Assembly: GCF_008629675.1 (NCBI RefSeq)
Contig: NZ_VWOX01000015.1
Coordinates: 103,422 to 167,421 of the forward strand
Direction: 5' to 3'
DNA: 64,000 nucleotides
Source: Roseiconus nitratireducens
Lineage (GTDB): Bacteria; Planctomycetota; Planctomycetia; Pirellulales; Pirellulaceae
A program made the position numbers and the translations under genes. The notes under the pieces are model-generated. The model was not told the origin of the DNA and did no database searches. It was given only the letters and a program-made list of their open reading frames with translations. Positions 8,556 to 17,313 of the stretch are shown here, one piece after another (within the stretch, counting starts at the first letter, position 1; every line of letters starts with the position of its first letter).

Positions 8556-11500
8556 TTAAAAGCGGAGCGGTCGGGGCAACCACTGGCGGATTCGTTCGGC
8601 GACGCTGGGTCGATCACCATTCCGACTGCCTCGCATGTCCCACGGCTGTCGTGAAGACATCGGAGGTGCCTGGTCAACGTTACCGACCGGTGCTTCCGGA
8701 TCGGCCGCCGTGTCCGACGCGGCGACGTCTGAACGCGCTGCGTCGGTGCGGCCCGCCGACCCGGCCGGCAGCGGAGCTAACAATGTATCCGATACAACAG
8801 CCCGCGACCCGGGTCGCGTGGTCGGCCAGGTTTCACCGGAGTGGTCAAGCAAATGTTGCGCCCAATGATTTTCGATCAACCGCGCGGCGGGCTCCAGTTG
8901 TCCGCGTTGCAGACCTTGAATCGCCAAAAACGCTTTTCCCTGCAGCGCGACACGTTCGGACTTTATCGGAAACTGGTCGTGCAGGTGAACGTCGTCGACC
9001 CACAACCGTCCCGAAGAAAGGCTGTCGATGGTCAGCCGCACCGTGTCCATTTCTTCCGGCAGCAGTTGATCGGTTTCCAACACAAGGTGGCGGGGCTGCC
9101 AACTCCCATCGCAGGGGACGTCCAACTCCGAGAGAAAGCGAACCGGAGCGCCGCGCAACGTTCCTTCCAAGGACACCCGCACACGGTGGGTTGGCTTGCT
9201 CGGGGCTACCGCCTGGCCCGACCCCGGGACGTTGATCTCCGAGACCGACCATCCGGCCCGGTCTGACGATTCCGGACCGTCGGTGCCGGCGGGTTTGATG
9301 GCCGCACGCAACGCCAACGAAACCGCCAACCTGCCTGAACTGGGGACGGGAATCGGTTCACTGACCAACCACGTCCTCCCAGAAGATCGTTGATCCGTCG
9401 TCATCCGAATCGAATGTTGTCCCTCGATCGCCTCTTGGCGGTCAACCACCACGGCCGATTCTGGGAATTGGGTGTGCATCCATCCGACGATCCCCATCTG
9501 GCCGTCTAATTCGAACCCGCCGTTGCGAAGTTCCGGGTAGTCGGCCGGCTGCGCCAGGGTCCCAATCTTCTTGACAACTTCACCGATCTGCGACTTCAGC
9601 GTTTCCAATGTTCCGGTGCCGCCGACCATGGATGCTTGCCATGACGCGATGCGTACCGAGCCCACCGTGGATTGCAGGCGGACGTTCACGATCGAATTGG
9701 GATGCAGCGTCAGCAGCCTCAGGTCATCTGACACGCCTTCGCGAATGCGACAGACCGGTTGCAGTTCGGGGTCGATCTCGCATCGGAACGGGCCGCCGCT
9801 GGCGAACCTTACTTTGACATCGGCCGACCACGGCGCGTGATTGATGAACGTCACCGAGGAGTGATCCAAACTTGACGAAGTGCCGCGACTGATCGCGATC
9901 GGCTCGATGACCGCCAAGAAGGCCGACGCAGCATCGGACGGTGGCAACCGCCGCACCTGATCGGGACGCGTGCGCAGAAAGCTCAGCCAGCTGGCGTGAT
10001 GCTGACTGGAAACGGGCGGCGCAATCGATTCGGATTCGATCCAGACGGCTCGGGGATTTTCCCCCAGCATCAGATGGTGCAGTTGAGCGAACTGTGCCGC
10101 GACCGTGGATGACGACTCCGGCATCGTTCCCGCGGGTGCCGCAGCGGACGACTCAGCGGACGACACCAACGCCAGGATCGTGTTGTCGTTCGGCGGTCGG
10201 ATCTCCAGTTCTGCAGGTACCGAGCTGGCGTTCTCCCGAGACGTGGGCGGCGTGGGACCGCTTCCGGAGCGTCTGAGGATCCGCGGAACGAATCCGATCG
10301 AGTCGGCATCCTCCGCAACGACCCGGGCGATCTGATCGGCGACGGCATCGTCGGCGATCACCACCAACGGGCCGGAAATCGATTCCAGCAACGATCGGAT
10401 GTCGTCGCGCGTCGGCGGCTGCTGTCGGTCCCTGGTGCTGAAGTCATCGCGCAAGTCGATCGCCACACCGTCCCAACAGCTCGCAACGGTCCCGAGTTGT
10501 TGGATCGCTTGCAGCCTGGCAGGCAGTTGGCTTGCCGGCCAGGCGTCCGAGTCAGGCCGCGTGCCCGGTGATTCCGTCAGGGAAGCCGGTGGAGCGATGG
10601 CGTCGACATCGGCGACAAGGCGAACACCTCGGCCGTCCAGCCAACGAAGCATCGCCCGCAACTTCAGTCCGTTGTCTTTGTCATATCGCGTCGCTCCCGC
10701 CGAAGACCTGCTCTCGATCAGTCCACCGTGTTCGACGACGCCCGACGGATCCGGCCCCGTGACGGGGACGACCAGGGTGTCAAAGCCGAACCAGTCGGCG
10801 ACGATCGGAATTCGCGTGGTCGCCTTCCAAAGTCGAAACAATTCGATCGTGGGTGCGGCAAAATCGGATGCTTGGAGCGACGCTTCATAATCTGACGTCA
10901 GTTGAGCGGACCAATCGGACGAACGAACTTGGAAATACGCACGCCGCTGCGACGGTTGCGCGGCGGACGCCGGTTCCTTCGCGTCCGGATGGGCCAAGCG
11001 GATTGATTCGATTGACAACGGTTGTTCCGTGGCCCGATTCGTGATTCGGATGTATTCCGACCGCCCGCTCGAAAAACACAGCAGATGTTCTTCGCTTCCC
11101 CACGCGAATCGTGCCGTCGACAAGTCGACAGCGACTTCACCGGCCAACGGCAGGGTACGGGTGATGACGCGAAAGTCCGGTGCGTCGGAAAACTCGATCA
11201 ACGCATCCTGCTGCTGGCGATTGACGGTGGGCGCTCCGTACCGGATTGTCAGCCGGTAGGGTTGGTGAGCGGTCTGGTCGGGCAACTTGGCGACAATCGA
11301 TTCTCCGGATCCCAGTTGCAGGGTGCTGGCGTGTTCCGCATCGGATGCCGAACCGGTCCACGACTTGGTGACCCGCCGGACGTCGGGCACCAGCCGCGAC
11401 GCGCTTTCGGGGATCGGCGGGATCCAATTGGAAGCGGGCCACTGATCGGCGTTCACCGGTGTGACGGTGACAAACTCTTTCCAACCCGCGGAACGTGCGT

Positions 11501-12125
11501 TTTCGGTTGCTCCGGGAGTGGCGGTTTCGCCAGCCCCTTCGTCCGCCTCGGCTTCGCCCTGACGTTGATAGATCAGCCAGGGAAACCTGGCCGAAGCCAG
11601 CTTGTCGTTGTCGCGCGTGATCTTTGACCACAGCTTGTCCGACGGCGTGAACAGGCTGCAACGAATCTCGTAGACGCCTTCGCGCTCCGGGACCGTTTGC
11701 AGCAAAGTCAGCGGTCTGCAATTACCGTCCTGGTCCAACGTCAACGTGCTGCGTTCGCTTCGCACCACAGCCCGATCATCGACCCGCAGCACTTCGTAGA
11801 CCAGGATCAATTCCTGATCGGCGTGGCCGGCCATCCCCACCACATCGACCGTCAGGGGCTCGCTCTGACCGGCAAGGCTCAGCCCGGCAAGGCTCAGCGG
11901 GCCGTCGGCACCCGGATAGCGAACGTTGAAAGGCGAGGCCGAGGCGACCGTTGAATCACTGGCCGTTGAATCACTGGCCGATGATTCGACAACAGGGGTC
12001 GCCGCCAGGTCCTCGGCCGCCGGACAAGATGGGCGGTCGTGTCCCAACAGCAAGACGCCCGTCAGAAAGACCGATCCGACAAGACGCGTGAGACCGGCAA
12101 CATGTGGACATCCGTGTCCGAGCAT
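8556..12125 (-). CDS. Large secreted protein with barrel-like and carbohydrate-binding-like domains
   Basis: A 1189-residue protein with an N-terminal export signal (LVGSVFLTGVLLLGHD, cleaved near CPAAED). Residues about 75-190 look like a beta-sandwich. Residues about 400-700 contain a barrel-like region (IPIVADWFGFDTLVVPVTGP; LKLRAMLRWLDGRGVRLVAD; WDGVAIDLRDDF) resembling GHL10-type glycosidase barrels. Residues about 885-1010 read NGGFELDGQMGIVGW, then a conserved EGQHSIRM, as in CBM4/9-type carbohydrate-binding domains. The C-terminal 100 residues are basic and low-complexity. It is a surface or periplasmic protein, perhaps for polysaccharide handling. It sits between an SDR gene (51 bp upstream) and a small anchored protein (15 bp downstream) on the same strand. 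No close family was recognised. Confidence 0.65.
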   Translation of the reverse strand: MLGHGCPHVAGLTRLVGSVFLTGVLLLGHDRPSCPAAEDLAATPVVESSASDSTASDSTVASASPFNVRYPGADGPLSLAGLSLAGQSEPLTVDVVGMAGHADQELILVYEVLRVDDRAVVRSERSTLTLDQDGNCRPLTLLQTVPEREGVYEIRCSLFTPSDKLWSKITRDNDKLASARFPWLIYQRQGEAEADEGAGETATPGATENARSAGWKEFVTVTPVNADQWPASNWIPPIPESASRLVPDVRRVTKSWTGSASDAEHASTLQLGSGESIVAKLPDQTAHQPYRLTIRYGAPTVNRQQQDALIEFSDAPDFRVITRTLPLAGEVAVDLSTARFAWGSEEHLLCFSSGRSEYIRITNRATEQPLSIESIRLAHPDAKEPASAAQPSQRRAYFQVRSSDWSAQLTSDYEASLQASDFAAPTIELFRLWKATTRIPIVADWFGFDTLVVPVTGPDPSGVVEHGGLIESRSSAGATRYDKDNGLKLRAMLRWLDGRGVRLVADVDAIAPPASLTESPGTRPDSDAWPASQLPARLQAIQQLGTVASCWDGVAIDLRDDFSTRDRQQPPTRDDIRSLLESISGPLVVIADDAVADQIARVVAEDADSIGFVPRILRRSGSGPTPPTSRENASSVPAELEIRPPNDNTILALVSSAESSAAAPAGTMPESSSTVAAQFAQLHHLMLGENPRAVWIESESIAPPVSSQHHASWLSFLRTRPDQVRRLPPSDAASAFLAVIEPIAISRGTSSSLDHSSVTFINHAPWSADVKVRFASGGPFRCEIDPELQPVCRIREGVSDDLRLLTLHPNSIVNVRLQSTVGSVRIASWQASMVGGTGTLETLKSQIGEVVKKIGTLAQPADYPELRNGGFELDGQMGIVGWMHTQFPESAVVVDRQEAIEGQHSIRMTTDQRSSGRTWLVSEPIPVPSSGRLAVSLALRAAIKPAGTDGPESSDRAGWSVSEINVPGSGQAVAPSKPTHRVRVSLEGTLRGAPVRFLSELDVPCDGSWQPRHLVLETDQLLPEEMDTVRLTIDSLSSGRLWVDDVHLHDQFPIKSERVALQGKAFLAIQGLQRGQLEPAARLIENHWAQHLLDHSGETWPTTRPGSRAVVSDTLLAPLPAGSAGRTDAARSDVAASDTAADPEAPVGNVDQAPPMSSRQPWDMRGSRNGDRPSVAERIRQWLPRPLRF

Positions 12126-12176
12126 GACGCATTCATGGGCATTGGCGGAGGGTGGAGCGTAAGCCGACGCGCCACC

Positions 12177-13337
12177 CTAGCGATCCGAACCGTCCTCGGG
12201 CAAGACGAATCGTTCCCGAATCCACTGACCGGCATCGTCCAGTGTCGTTTCGGCACTGCGAATCTGATATCCGATTTCCTGCATCGCCCGTTTGCTGTCA
12301 TACCAATGGTACTGGGCGCTCATCGCCACTCCGGCACTGTTGACGTCCTTCTCGCTTCCGGTCAACCAGGTCCAACCGTCGCCGGCCAGCCCGGCCAGGT
12401 ACTGCATGCCAGGTCCGGCCGCGCGAATCGGTGGTCGACGGCCCACACGCCGCGCCATCTCTGTCCACAATTGCTGGTAGGTCAGGTTATGCCCGGCCAG
12501 GATGTATTGGCGACCCGAGTCGACATCGGTCCGCATCGCCGCGATGGTCGCCGCCGCCACATCGCGAACGTCGCACAGACTGCACCCGCCCGAAGGCGAA
12601 ACGGGTTTCCAACCGCGTGACAATTCCAACATCATCCGTCCGCTGCTGGGCTTCCAGTCGAACGGACCGAGCATGAACCCGGGATGCACGATGACCGCGT
12701 TCAAGCCCTGACTGACCGCTTCCAGAACGACTTCGACGGAAGCCCGCTTACTTTGCACGTAACTGCACGGGATCTGTCCGCCGGCATGCTCCAGCGGCGT
12801 GGTTTCGTCGGCGACGGTGCGACGGGACCCGACGGCCAGTGTGTTGACCGTTCCCACATGCACCAGCTTGCTGCGGTGCCGCAAACAGGCCTGGGCAATG
12901 CGGCGTGTCCCCTCGCGATTGATCCACATCGACTCTTCCAAGTGCTTCCATCCCAAGTGGATCATCGCCGCGGCATGGATCACCGCGTCGCACCCCGCGA
13001 TCGCCGCTTCCAAAACGTCCACGTCCGAGTCGCCATCGACTCGGTTCCCGGTACCCGGGTTGCCGGCGATGGGCGGGTTGGTTTGGTCACGGAAGGCTGG
13101 TTTGCCCTGCTCCGAAACGTCGGCAGCATCTGCGTCGCCAGGTTTTTGGGTTGATTCCGGATTTCCCGGCGGGGTTGGTGCGAGTTCCGCGCGTAGCAGT
13201 TCGACATCCAGATCCGCAAACACCTCCGGCTCCGGTTCCCCCCGGACCAACGCCACCACCTGGTCACCATCGGCCAACAACTGCCGGATGATGTTGTTTC
13301 CCAACAGTCCGGTACCGCCGGTGACAAGGACACGCAT
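12177..13337 (-). CDS. NAD-dependent epimerase/dehydratase (extended SDR)
   Basis: A 386-residue extended short-chain dehydrogenase/reductase. It opens with the Rossmann motif VLVTGGTGLLGNNI (GxxGxxG at residues 7-13). Further on come DAVIHAAAMIHLG, the active-site segment SYVQSKRAS (YxxxK), and VIVHPGFMLGPFDW. The C-terminal half resembles dihydroflavonol-4-reductase and hopanoid-associated sugar epimerase types. Residues about 52-100 are an unusual low-complexity insertion rich in P, D and N that pushes the nucleotide-binding half apart. The exact substrate (nucleotide sugar, sterol or flavonoid-like) cannot be read. It is the first gene of a likely operon with the 1189-aa secreted protein, 51 bp downstream. 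Start ATG 13337 begins directly at the Rossmann fold. Confidence 0.85.
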   Translation of the reverse strand: MRVLVTGGTGLLGNNIIRQLLADGDQVVALVRGEPEPEVFADLDVELLRAELAPTPPGNPESTQKPGDADAADVSEQGKPAFRDQTNPPIAGNPGTGNRVDGDSDVDVLEAAIAGCDAVIHAAAMIHLGWKHLEESMWINREGTRRIAQACLRHRSKLVHVGTVNTLAVGSRRTVADETTPLEHAGGQIPCSYVQSKRASVEVVLEAVSQGLNAVIVHPGFMLGPFDWKPSSGRMMLELSRGWKPVSPSGGCSLCDVRDVAAATIAAMRTDVDSGRQYILAGHNLTYQQLWTEMARRVGRRPPIRAAGPGMQYLAGLAGDGWTWLTGSEKDVNSAGVAMSAQYHWYDSKRAMQEIGYQIRSAETTLDDAGQWIRERFVLPEDGSDR

Positions 13338-13391
13338 GTTTTGAGTTGGCTCGCTGGTGGTGGGAGCGGGTGATTCGGACGGCGGGCTGTG

Positions 13392-13461
13392 ATGCCCGGG
13401 CGGTAATGCCCGGGCGGTAATGCCCGGACAGTGATTCCCGGACAGCGATGCCCGGACAGCG
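13392..13461 (+). repeat. 14-bp tandem array, five units
   Basis: Five contiguous 14-bp units cover exactly 70 bp: two of ATGCCCGGGCGGTA, then ATGCCCGGACAGTG, ATTCCCGGACAGCG and ATGCCCGGACAGCG. The change from one variant to the other between units two and three suggests local duplication. It lies between divergent promoters. Confidence 0.85.
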
Positions 13462-13556
13462 ATCAGGTTGTTCGCAGGGCCGTCGCGGCAATTCTCCGCG
13501 GACGCTGCAAACCGGACATCCCCGGGAATCGATATTCGGACGGAAACGGCCCTTTT

Positions 13557-13581
13557 TTAAGGGGGCCGAAAGGCGCCTTAA
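13557..13581 (+). promoter_or_regulatory. GNRA-type hairpin in the rpe leader
   Basis: TTAAGG and CCTTAA pair around an inner GCC-GAAA-GGC stem with a small internal bulge. GAAA is a stable GNRA tetraloop. The element is about 260 bp upstream of the rpe start. It could be a structured leader or the end of an unseen transcript; no U-run follows. Confidence 0.35.
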
Positions 13582-13838
13582 ACGCGAGCGAAGACCGCGT
13601 GAAGATCGATTTTTCGGGAAAATGAACGCCAGGTCGACAGGACCCAGAGTCTCGTCGAAAAGTTGATGAATTGACAACCGCCCACTTCGTTGACCACCCT
13701 GTCGGCCGCGTAATTGCAGTGGCCCTGGATCCGGACGGCCCCGCCTGACAGATCTGACCCCTTTCCAATCCCGTCGCCCTGCCTCCGGGCACCGCGGCGT
13801 CGGGCCGGCCACTGAACCGTGTTTGATGAGAGAACTGC

Positions 13839-14528
13839 ATGTCGCAAGACAAGCTTCAAATGATGCGTGACGCAGGACCGAGTGTTCTGCCCAGCCTGCT
13901 GCTATGCGATTTCGGCGACCTGAAAGGTGAACTGGATCGACTGCGCGATGCCGGGACCCAGGTCTTGCACTTGGACGTCATGGACGGACACTTCGTTCCC
14001 AATCTGACGTACGGCATGCCAATCGTCGAAGGATTGCGTCGCCACACGGATCTGCCGCTTGACGTGCACCTGATGATTTCCGATCCGCTTCACTACGCCC
14101 GACCGATGGCCGAAGCGGGCGCCAGCTCGCTGACGTTTCACGTCGAAGCCGTTCAAGACGCCGAGCAGGTCGCGGGAGAAATCCGCGAACTGGGCGTCGG
14201 TGTGGGCGTGGCGCTCAATCCGGAAACCCCGTTGTCGGATTTGGACGCCTGTCTGCCGCTGGTGGACCTGGTGTTGGTGATGAGCGTTGACGCGGGGTTT
14301 GGCGGCCAAGCGTTCAATCCCGTGGCGCTGGAAAAACTGGCAACGCTGCGGGAATCCCACCCGCACCTGTTGCTCGAGATTGACGGTGGGATCAATTCGG
14401 AAACGATCGGACCGGCGCGTGCCGCCGGATGTGACTTGTTCGTCGTCGGATCCGCGATCTTCAAACAACATGATTACTCCGCCGCTATCTCGGCCCTCGA
14501 AGCCGCGATCGAAGGAGCCAACGTCTGA
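13839..14528 (+). CDS. rpe: Ribulose-phosphate 3-epimerase
   Basis: A 229-residue TIM-barrel enzyme that interconverts ribulose 5-phosphate and xylulose 5-phosphate in the pentose phosphate pathway. Signatures: VLPSLLLCDFGDLKGEL at the N-terminus, the metal-binding HLDVMDGHFVPNLTYG (DVMDGxFVPN), DVHLMISDP, VLVMSVDAGFGGQAF, EIDGGI and the phosphate-binding GCDLFVVGSAIF. Length is typical. The start ATG 13839 gives a 15-residue lead before the barrel. Its stop TGA overlaps the ATG of the next gene (TGATG at 14526-14530), so the two are probably translationally coupled. Confidence 0.95.
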   Translation: MSQDKLQMMRDAGPSVLPSLLLCDFGDLKGELDRLRDAGTQVLHLDVMDGHFVPNLTYGMPIVEGLRRHTDLPLDVHLMISDPLHYARPMAEAGASSLTFHVEAVQDAEQVAGEIRELGVGVGVALNPETPLSDLDACLPLVDLVLVMSVDAGFGGQAFNPVALEKLATLRESHPHLLLEIDGGINSETIGPARAAGCDLFVVGSAIFKQHDYSAAISALEAAIEGANV

Positions 14529-15121
14529 TGCGTACTGCAACTTTGACCAACGTGCTACTCGTCCGTCCCGGCGCCACCGAGTTCGATGAACAGGGCCGAA
14601 TGAAAGGCAGCCTGGACATGCCCCTGAGCGATCGGGGAGAGGCACAAGCCGAACACCTCGCCAAAGAATTGTCGGGCGTGGAAGTCAAGGCGATCTTTTC
14701 GTCACCCTGTGAATCCGCGCGGGAGACCGCTCGACGTTTGGCCCGACAGCAACACCTCGCCGGCCGCGACGTGAAGGTGAAGGTGATCGACGCTTTACGG
14801 AACATTGATCACGGCTTGTGGCACGGCAAGCTGATCGACGAAGTGCGACGCAATCACCCGCGATTCTATCGTCAGGGCGAGGACTTTCCCGAAGCGTTCT
14901 GTCCGCCCGGTGGTGAACCCGTTGGCGATGCCAAGGCGCGTGTCGGCAAGGCCCTGCGAAAATGCGTCAAGCGGGCCCGCGAAGGCGTCATCGCCATGGT
15001 CATCCCCGATCCGATGGCCACGGTCGTCGAAAGCATTCTCAGCGGTGACGAACTGAAGAGCGTGTGGGACAGCGAAACCGATTCGGCAAGCTGGTCGATG
15101 ATCGAAACCGAATTGGGCTGA
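14528..15121 (+). CDS. Degenerate histidine-phosphatase (phosphoglycerate mutase-like) protein
   Basis: A 197-residue protein with the overall fold signature of the histidine phosphatase superfamily: LVRPGATEFDEQGRMKGS, then DMPLSDRGEAQAEHLAKEL and SSPCESARETA. The phosphoryl-accepting histidine of the LVRHG motif is proline here (Pro14). The second histidine, normally in a V-S-H-G-G segment, is also proline (VIPDP, Pro150), and the arginine expected in SSPxxRA is serine. Arg13 is kept. It should therefore not be an active phosphatase or mutase and may have a binding or regulatory role. It is coupled to rpe by a 1-base TGATG overlap, so the partner might be a pentose phosphate or Rpe itself (inference). 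The C-terminal SASWSMIETELG tail resembles intact homologues. Confidence 0.75.
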   Translation: MRTATLTNVLLVRPGATEFDEQGRMKGSLDMPLSDRGEAQAEHLAKELSGVEVKAIFSSPCESARETARRLARQQHLAGRDVKVKVIDALRNIDHGLWHGKLIDEVRRNHPRFYRQGEDFPEAFCPPGGEPVGDAKARVGKALRKCVKRAREGVIAMVIPDPMATVVESILSGDELKSVWDSETDSASWSMIETELG

Positions 15122-15143
15122 TCGGTTTCTTTTCCGATCCGTT

Positions 15144-15199
15144 CCTGCGTCGTCGCGAGCTCCTCCGCGATCCTCTGGCTTGCAGGAGGGTGAATCGCG
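15144..15199 (-). repeat. Dispersed repeat family B, copy 1
   Basis: On the minus strand this reads TTCACCCTCC, then TCGCGGAGGAGCTCGCGACG and ACGC. It matches 32607-32660 closely and 25511-25553 partly. It lies between the convergent genes ending at 15121 and 15212. Confidence 0.65.
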
Positions 15200-15211
15200 G
15201 GCAGCACGGCT

Positions 15212-16360
15212 TCAACGCAGCAGGCTCGCTCCACATGCATTGGCCCAATCGGGCTGGAACGTTCCCAGTCGCGTCGCAACATCGCCGGCCGGCAACGTCG
15301 ACAACAAGCCGACGACTCGGTCAATCTCGTACCACAGCGCCGCGGACGTCATCGCCGCAATATCGACCACGGGCAATCGGTCGTAAGCCGACGCCGACAT
15401 CGATTCCACCACTTGATCCACCAGCGCGTTACACCAGCTGTCCACGGCGACCGCATTGGCCCCCAGGGCGATCAACTTGACCACGTCGTCGGCCGAAATC
15501 GGTCCGGGAACCACCCACAGCGGCAAGTCGCCCGCCTGGTGCTCGTCCATCAACTGTCGGACCCGCCGAACCTGCCCCGCCAGTTCAAGCCCCGACAGTC
15601 GGGCTTCATCAAAGCGGATGATCAAACCGTCGGGCTGGGACACCAGCGCCGAACTGATCTCCTCCTCCAAGTGAAACGGACCGATGGACACCAACACCGC
15701 CGCTGTCGGTGCGAGCATTCGCAGCTGGTCCAATTTGACGGCCAACTGTTTCAATGAAACGACATCGGGCGGAAAACTGGACACGGCCACATAGCCGCCG
15801 CCGCTGACGGGTTCGTTCTCTGCCGGTCGTTCCCAACGGCTCATCTGATCCGGCGAATAGGCCAACCGTCCGGAACCGTCCCGCGACGGCGACAACCTGA
15901 CGTCGATGACTTGCGCCCCATCGAAATCTTCGACCAACAAACCATAGCGCTCAATCCGATAAGGCGTCATCCGAGGCAAGTGAATGGGACGCTGAACATC
16001 TGTCTGCGCGTCGGTTTCACTCGCGTCATCCTCGCCCGCCGGTTCGACCACACGCATCAGTTCGATCGGATCATCCTCGGTTTGCAGGTCACGGCGCAAC
16101 GCGGAAACCATCACGTCCTGGCCAGCCACCGCGGCGGCCAAACGGTCGGCGAGGGCGGGCTGCAGCCGAATCCACGCCGGCTGGTACCAAAACAGCGGCA
16201 TTTGCACAGGGACCTCCGCCCCATCGGGCCGTTTGATGGCCGACGCGACCGGATTCAGCTGCCCGGGCGACCAGCTGGTAAAGGCGCGGGGCGGCAACAA
16301 TTGCAGCGGAGCAAGTCGATGATTCATGCGATGGGGTTCGATCCAGTTTTGAGGGCCCAA
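15212..16360 (-). CDS. Glutamate-synthase-like TIM-barrel protein (degenerate)
   Basis: A 382-residue protein (371 if ATG 16327 is used, which I favour slightly). The C-terminal half has barrel features of the FMN-binding glutamate synthase domain: DGLIIRFDEARLSGLELAGQ, then PLWVVPGPISADDVVKLIAL and GANAVAVDSW. The last resembles the GGxRTGxDVxKAxALGADAV motif but lacks its key arginine and threonine. I see no cysteine cluster for an iron-sulfur centre. The N-terminal half, with a segment RLSPSRDGSGRLAYS, is unfamiliar. It starts 12 bp after the GXGXG gene on the same strand, echoing the GlxC-GlxD arrangement of split glutamate-synthase-like proteins. A modified or non-catalytic role is possible. 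Confidence 0.6.
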   Translation of the reverse strand: MGPQNWIEPHRMNHRLAPLQLLPPRAFTSWSPGQLNPVASAIKRPDGAEVPVQMPLFWYQPAWIRLQPALADRLAAAVAGQDVMVSALRRDLQTEDDPIELMRVVEPAGEDDASETDAQTDVQRPIHLPRMTPYRIERYGLLVEDFDGAQVIDVRLSPSRDGSGRLAYSPDQMSRWERPAENEPVSGGGYVAVSSFPPDVVSLKQLAVKLDQLRMLAPTAAVLVSIGPFHLEEEISSALVSQPDGLIIRFDEARLSGLELAGQVRRVRQLMDEHQAGDLPLWVVPGPISADDVVKLIALGANAVAVDSWCNALVDQVVESMSASAYDRLPVVDIAAMTSAALWYEIDRVVGLLSTLPAGDVATRLGTFQPDWANACGASLLR

Positions 16361-16372
16361 GTCAAAATTCGC

Positions 16373-17218
16373 TCATCGCCAGTTCGGGACGACTTCTCCG
16401 CGCGCCGCCTTTTCCGCTTCCAGTTTGGCAATCGGGACCACGCGTCGAAACTCCGATGCGTCGCCGCGGATCCCCGCGCTGATCAATAGCAAGCCCAACT
16501 GAACCTCCTGCTTCTTCCGCAAAGGAGCTTCCGTCACACCGGCGGAGAGGCTGGCGGCCTGTCCCCGGATGAACACCGAAACATCGCTGCGGGCGTCCCC
16601 CAGGTTCTCGCCGGCGTCACCGCCAATCACGATCGTTCCGGAGATCGCCCCGGAGCCCGCATCGTTACCCACATTCCGCCGGACGAAAATGCCTCCGCCC
16701 CGCAACATCGCACCGACGCGATCGCCCGCCGAACCATAGACGCCCAACGTCCCGCCAATCATGCCCACTCCGGCCGCATGCCCCGCATTGCCCCGAACAC
16801 GCACCGAACCGCTGAGCATGCCGTCGCCGACACCGTGGCCGACGTCGCCAAACACCTTGGCGATGGCTTGGGCATTGAAGGCAAAAGCGTAGTCCCCCAA
16901 CGTCCCGCGAACCCGGAGCTTGACCGGGTGGTCCAAACGCATCATCGCCCCGTGCTGGCCCTCCGCGCCGACGATCTCGACGCGCGTCATTTCCTCCTCG
17001 TCCAACGCCGGCGGCACCGTGGCGATGGCCTGCACCAGTTCGCTTGCCGACAGTTCGTTCATCAAAAACTCGTGTCGCGTCGCACCGCCGCCCAACAACA
17101 TGCCCGAATCGCGGTCAAAGCCGACCGACGAATCCGTCATGGTTTTGGGTTCAAGCGGCAGCTGGCCCCGACGGGCCGCTGGCGTTGATTTGGCGGAAGC
17201 CTGTTTTTTTGCCATCAT
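16373..17218 (-). CDS. GXGXG-domain protein (GlxC-like, glutamate synthase domain III relative)
   Basis: A 281-residue protein. Its middle is a right-handed beta-helix with repeated glycine pairs: GDVGHGVGDGMLSGSVRVRG, NAGHAAGVGMIGGTLGVYGS, RVGAMLRGGGIFVRRN and NDAGSGAISGTIVIGGDAG. This is the GXGXG repeat of glutamate synthase alpha C-termini, formylmethanofuran dehydrogenase subunit C and GlxC proteins. The N-terminus includes a MTDSSVGFDRDSG stretch, and the C-terminus is charged. The start is ambiguous: a TTG at 17221 precedes ATGs at 17218 and 17215; I took 17218. The next gene, 12 bp downstream, is a barrel protein of glutamate-synthase type, so the two may form a complex. Substrate unknown. 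Confidence 0.7.
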   Translation of the reverse strand: MMAKKQASAKSTPAARRGQLPLEPKTMTDSSVGFDRDSGMLLGGGATRHEFLMNELSASELVQAIATVPPALDEEEMTRVEIVGAEGQHGAMMRLDHPVKLRVRGTLGDYAFAFNAQAIAKVFGDVGHGVGDGMLSGSVRVRGNAGHAAGVGMIGGTLGVYGSAGDRVGAMLRGGGIFVRRNVGNDAGSGAISGTIVIGGDAGENLGDARSDVSVFIRGQAASLSAGVTEAPLRKKQEVQLGLLLISAGIRGDASEFRRVVPIAKLEAEKAARGEVVPNWR

Positions 17219-17313
17219 CAATTCGTGATCGTGGTCGACAGCCGCGGTGTCGATCGATCACGTGCGCTCGGGTGTGATGTGCGGAAAGAAAAGACGTTTC
17301 GTGACTGCGAAAA

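Larger units (their letters stand above)
13338..13838. other. Divergent intergenic region upstream of rpe and the SDR gene
   Basis: This 501-bp gap separates genes transcribed away from each other, so it should hold both promoters. It contains a 14-bp tandem array (13392-13461) and a hairpin with a GAAA tetraloop (13557-13581). I see no gene; the overlapping frames on both strands are short and do not resemble proteins. Confidence 0.5.
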
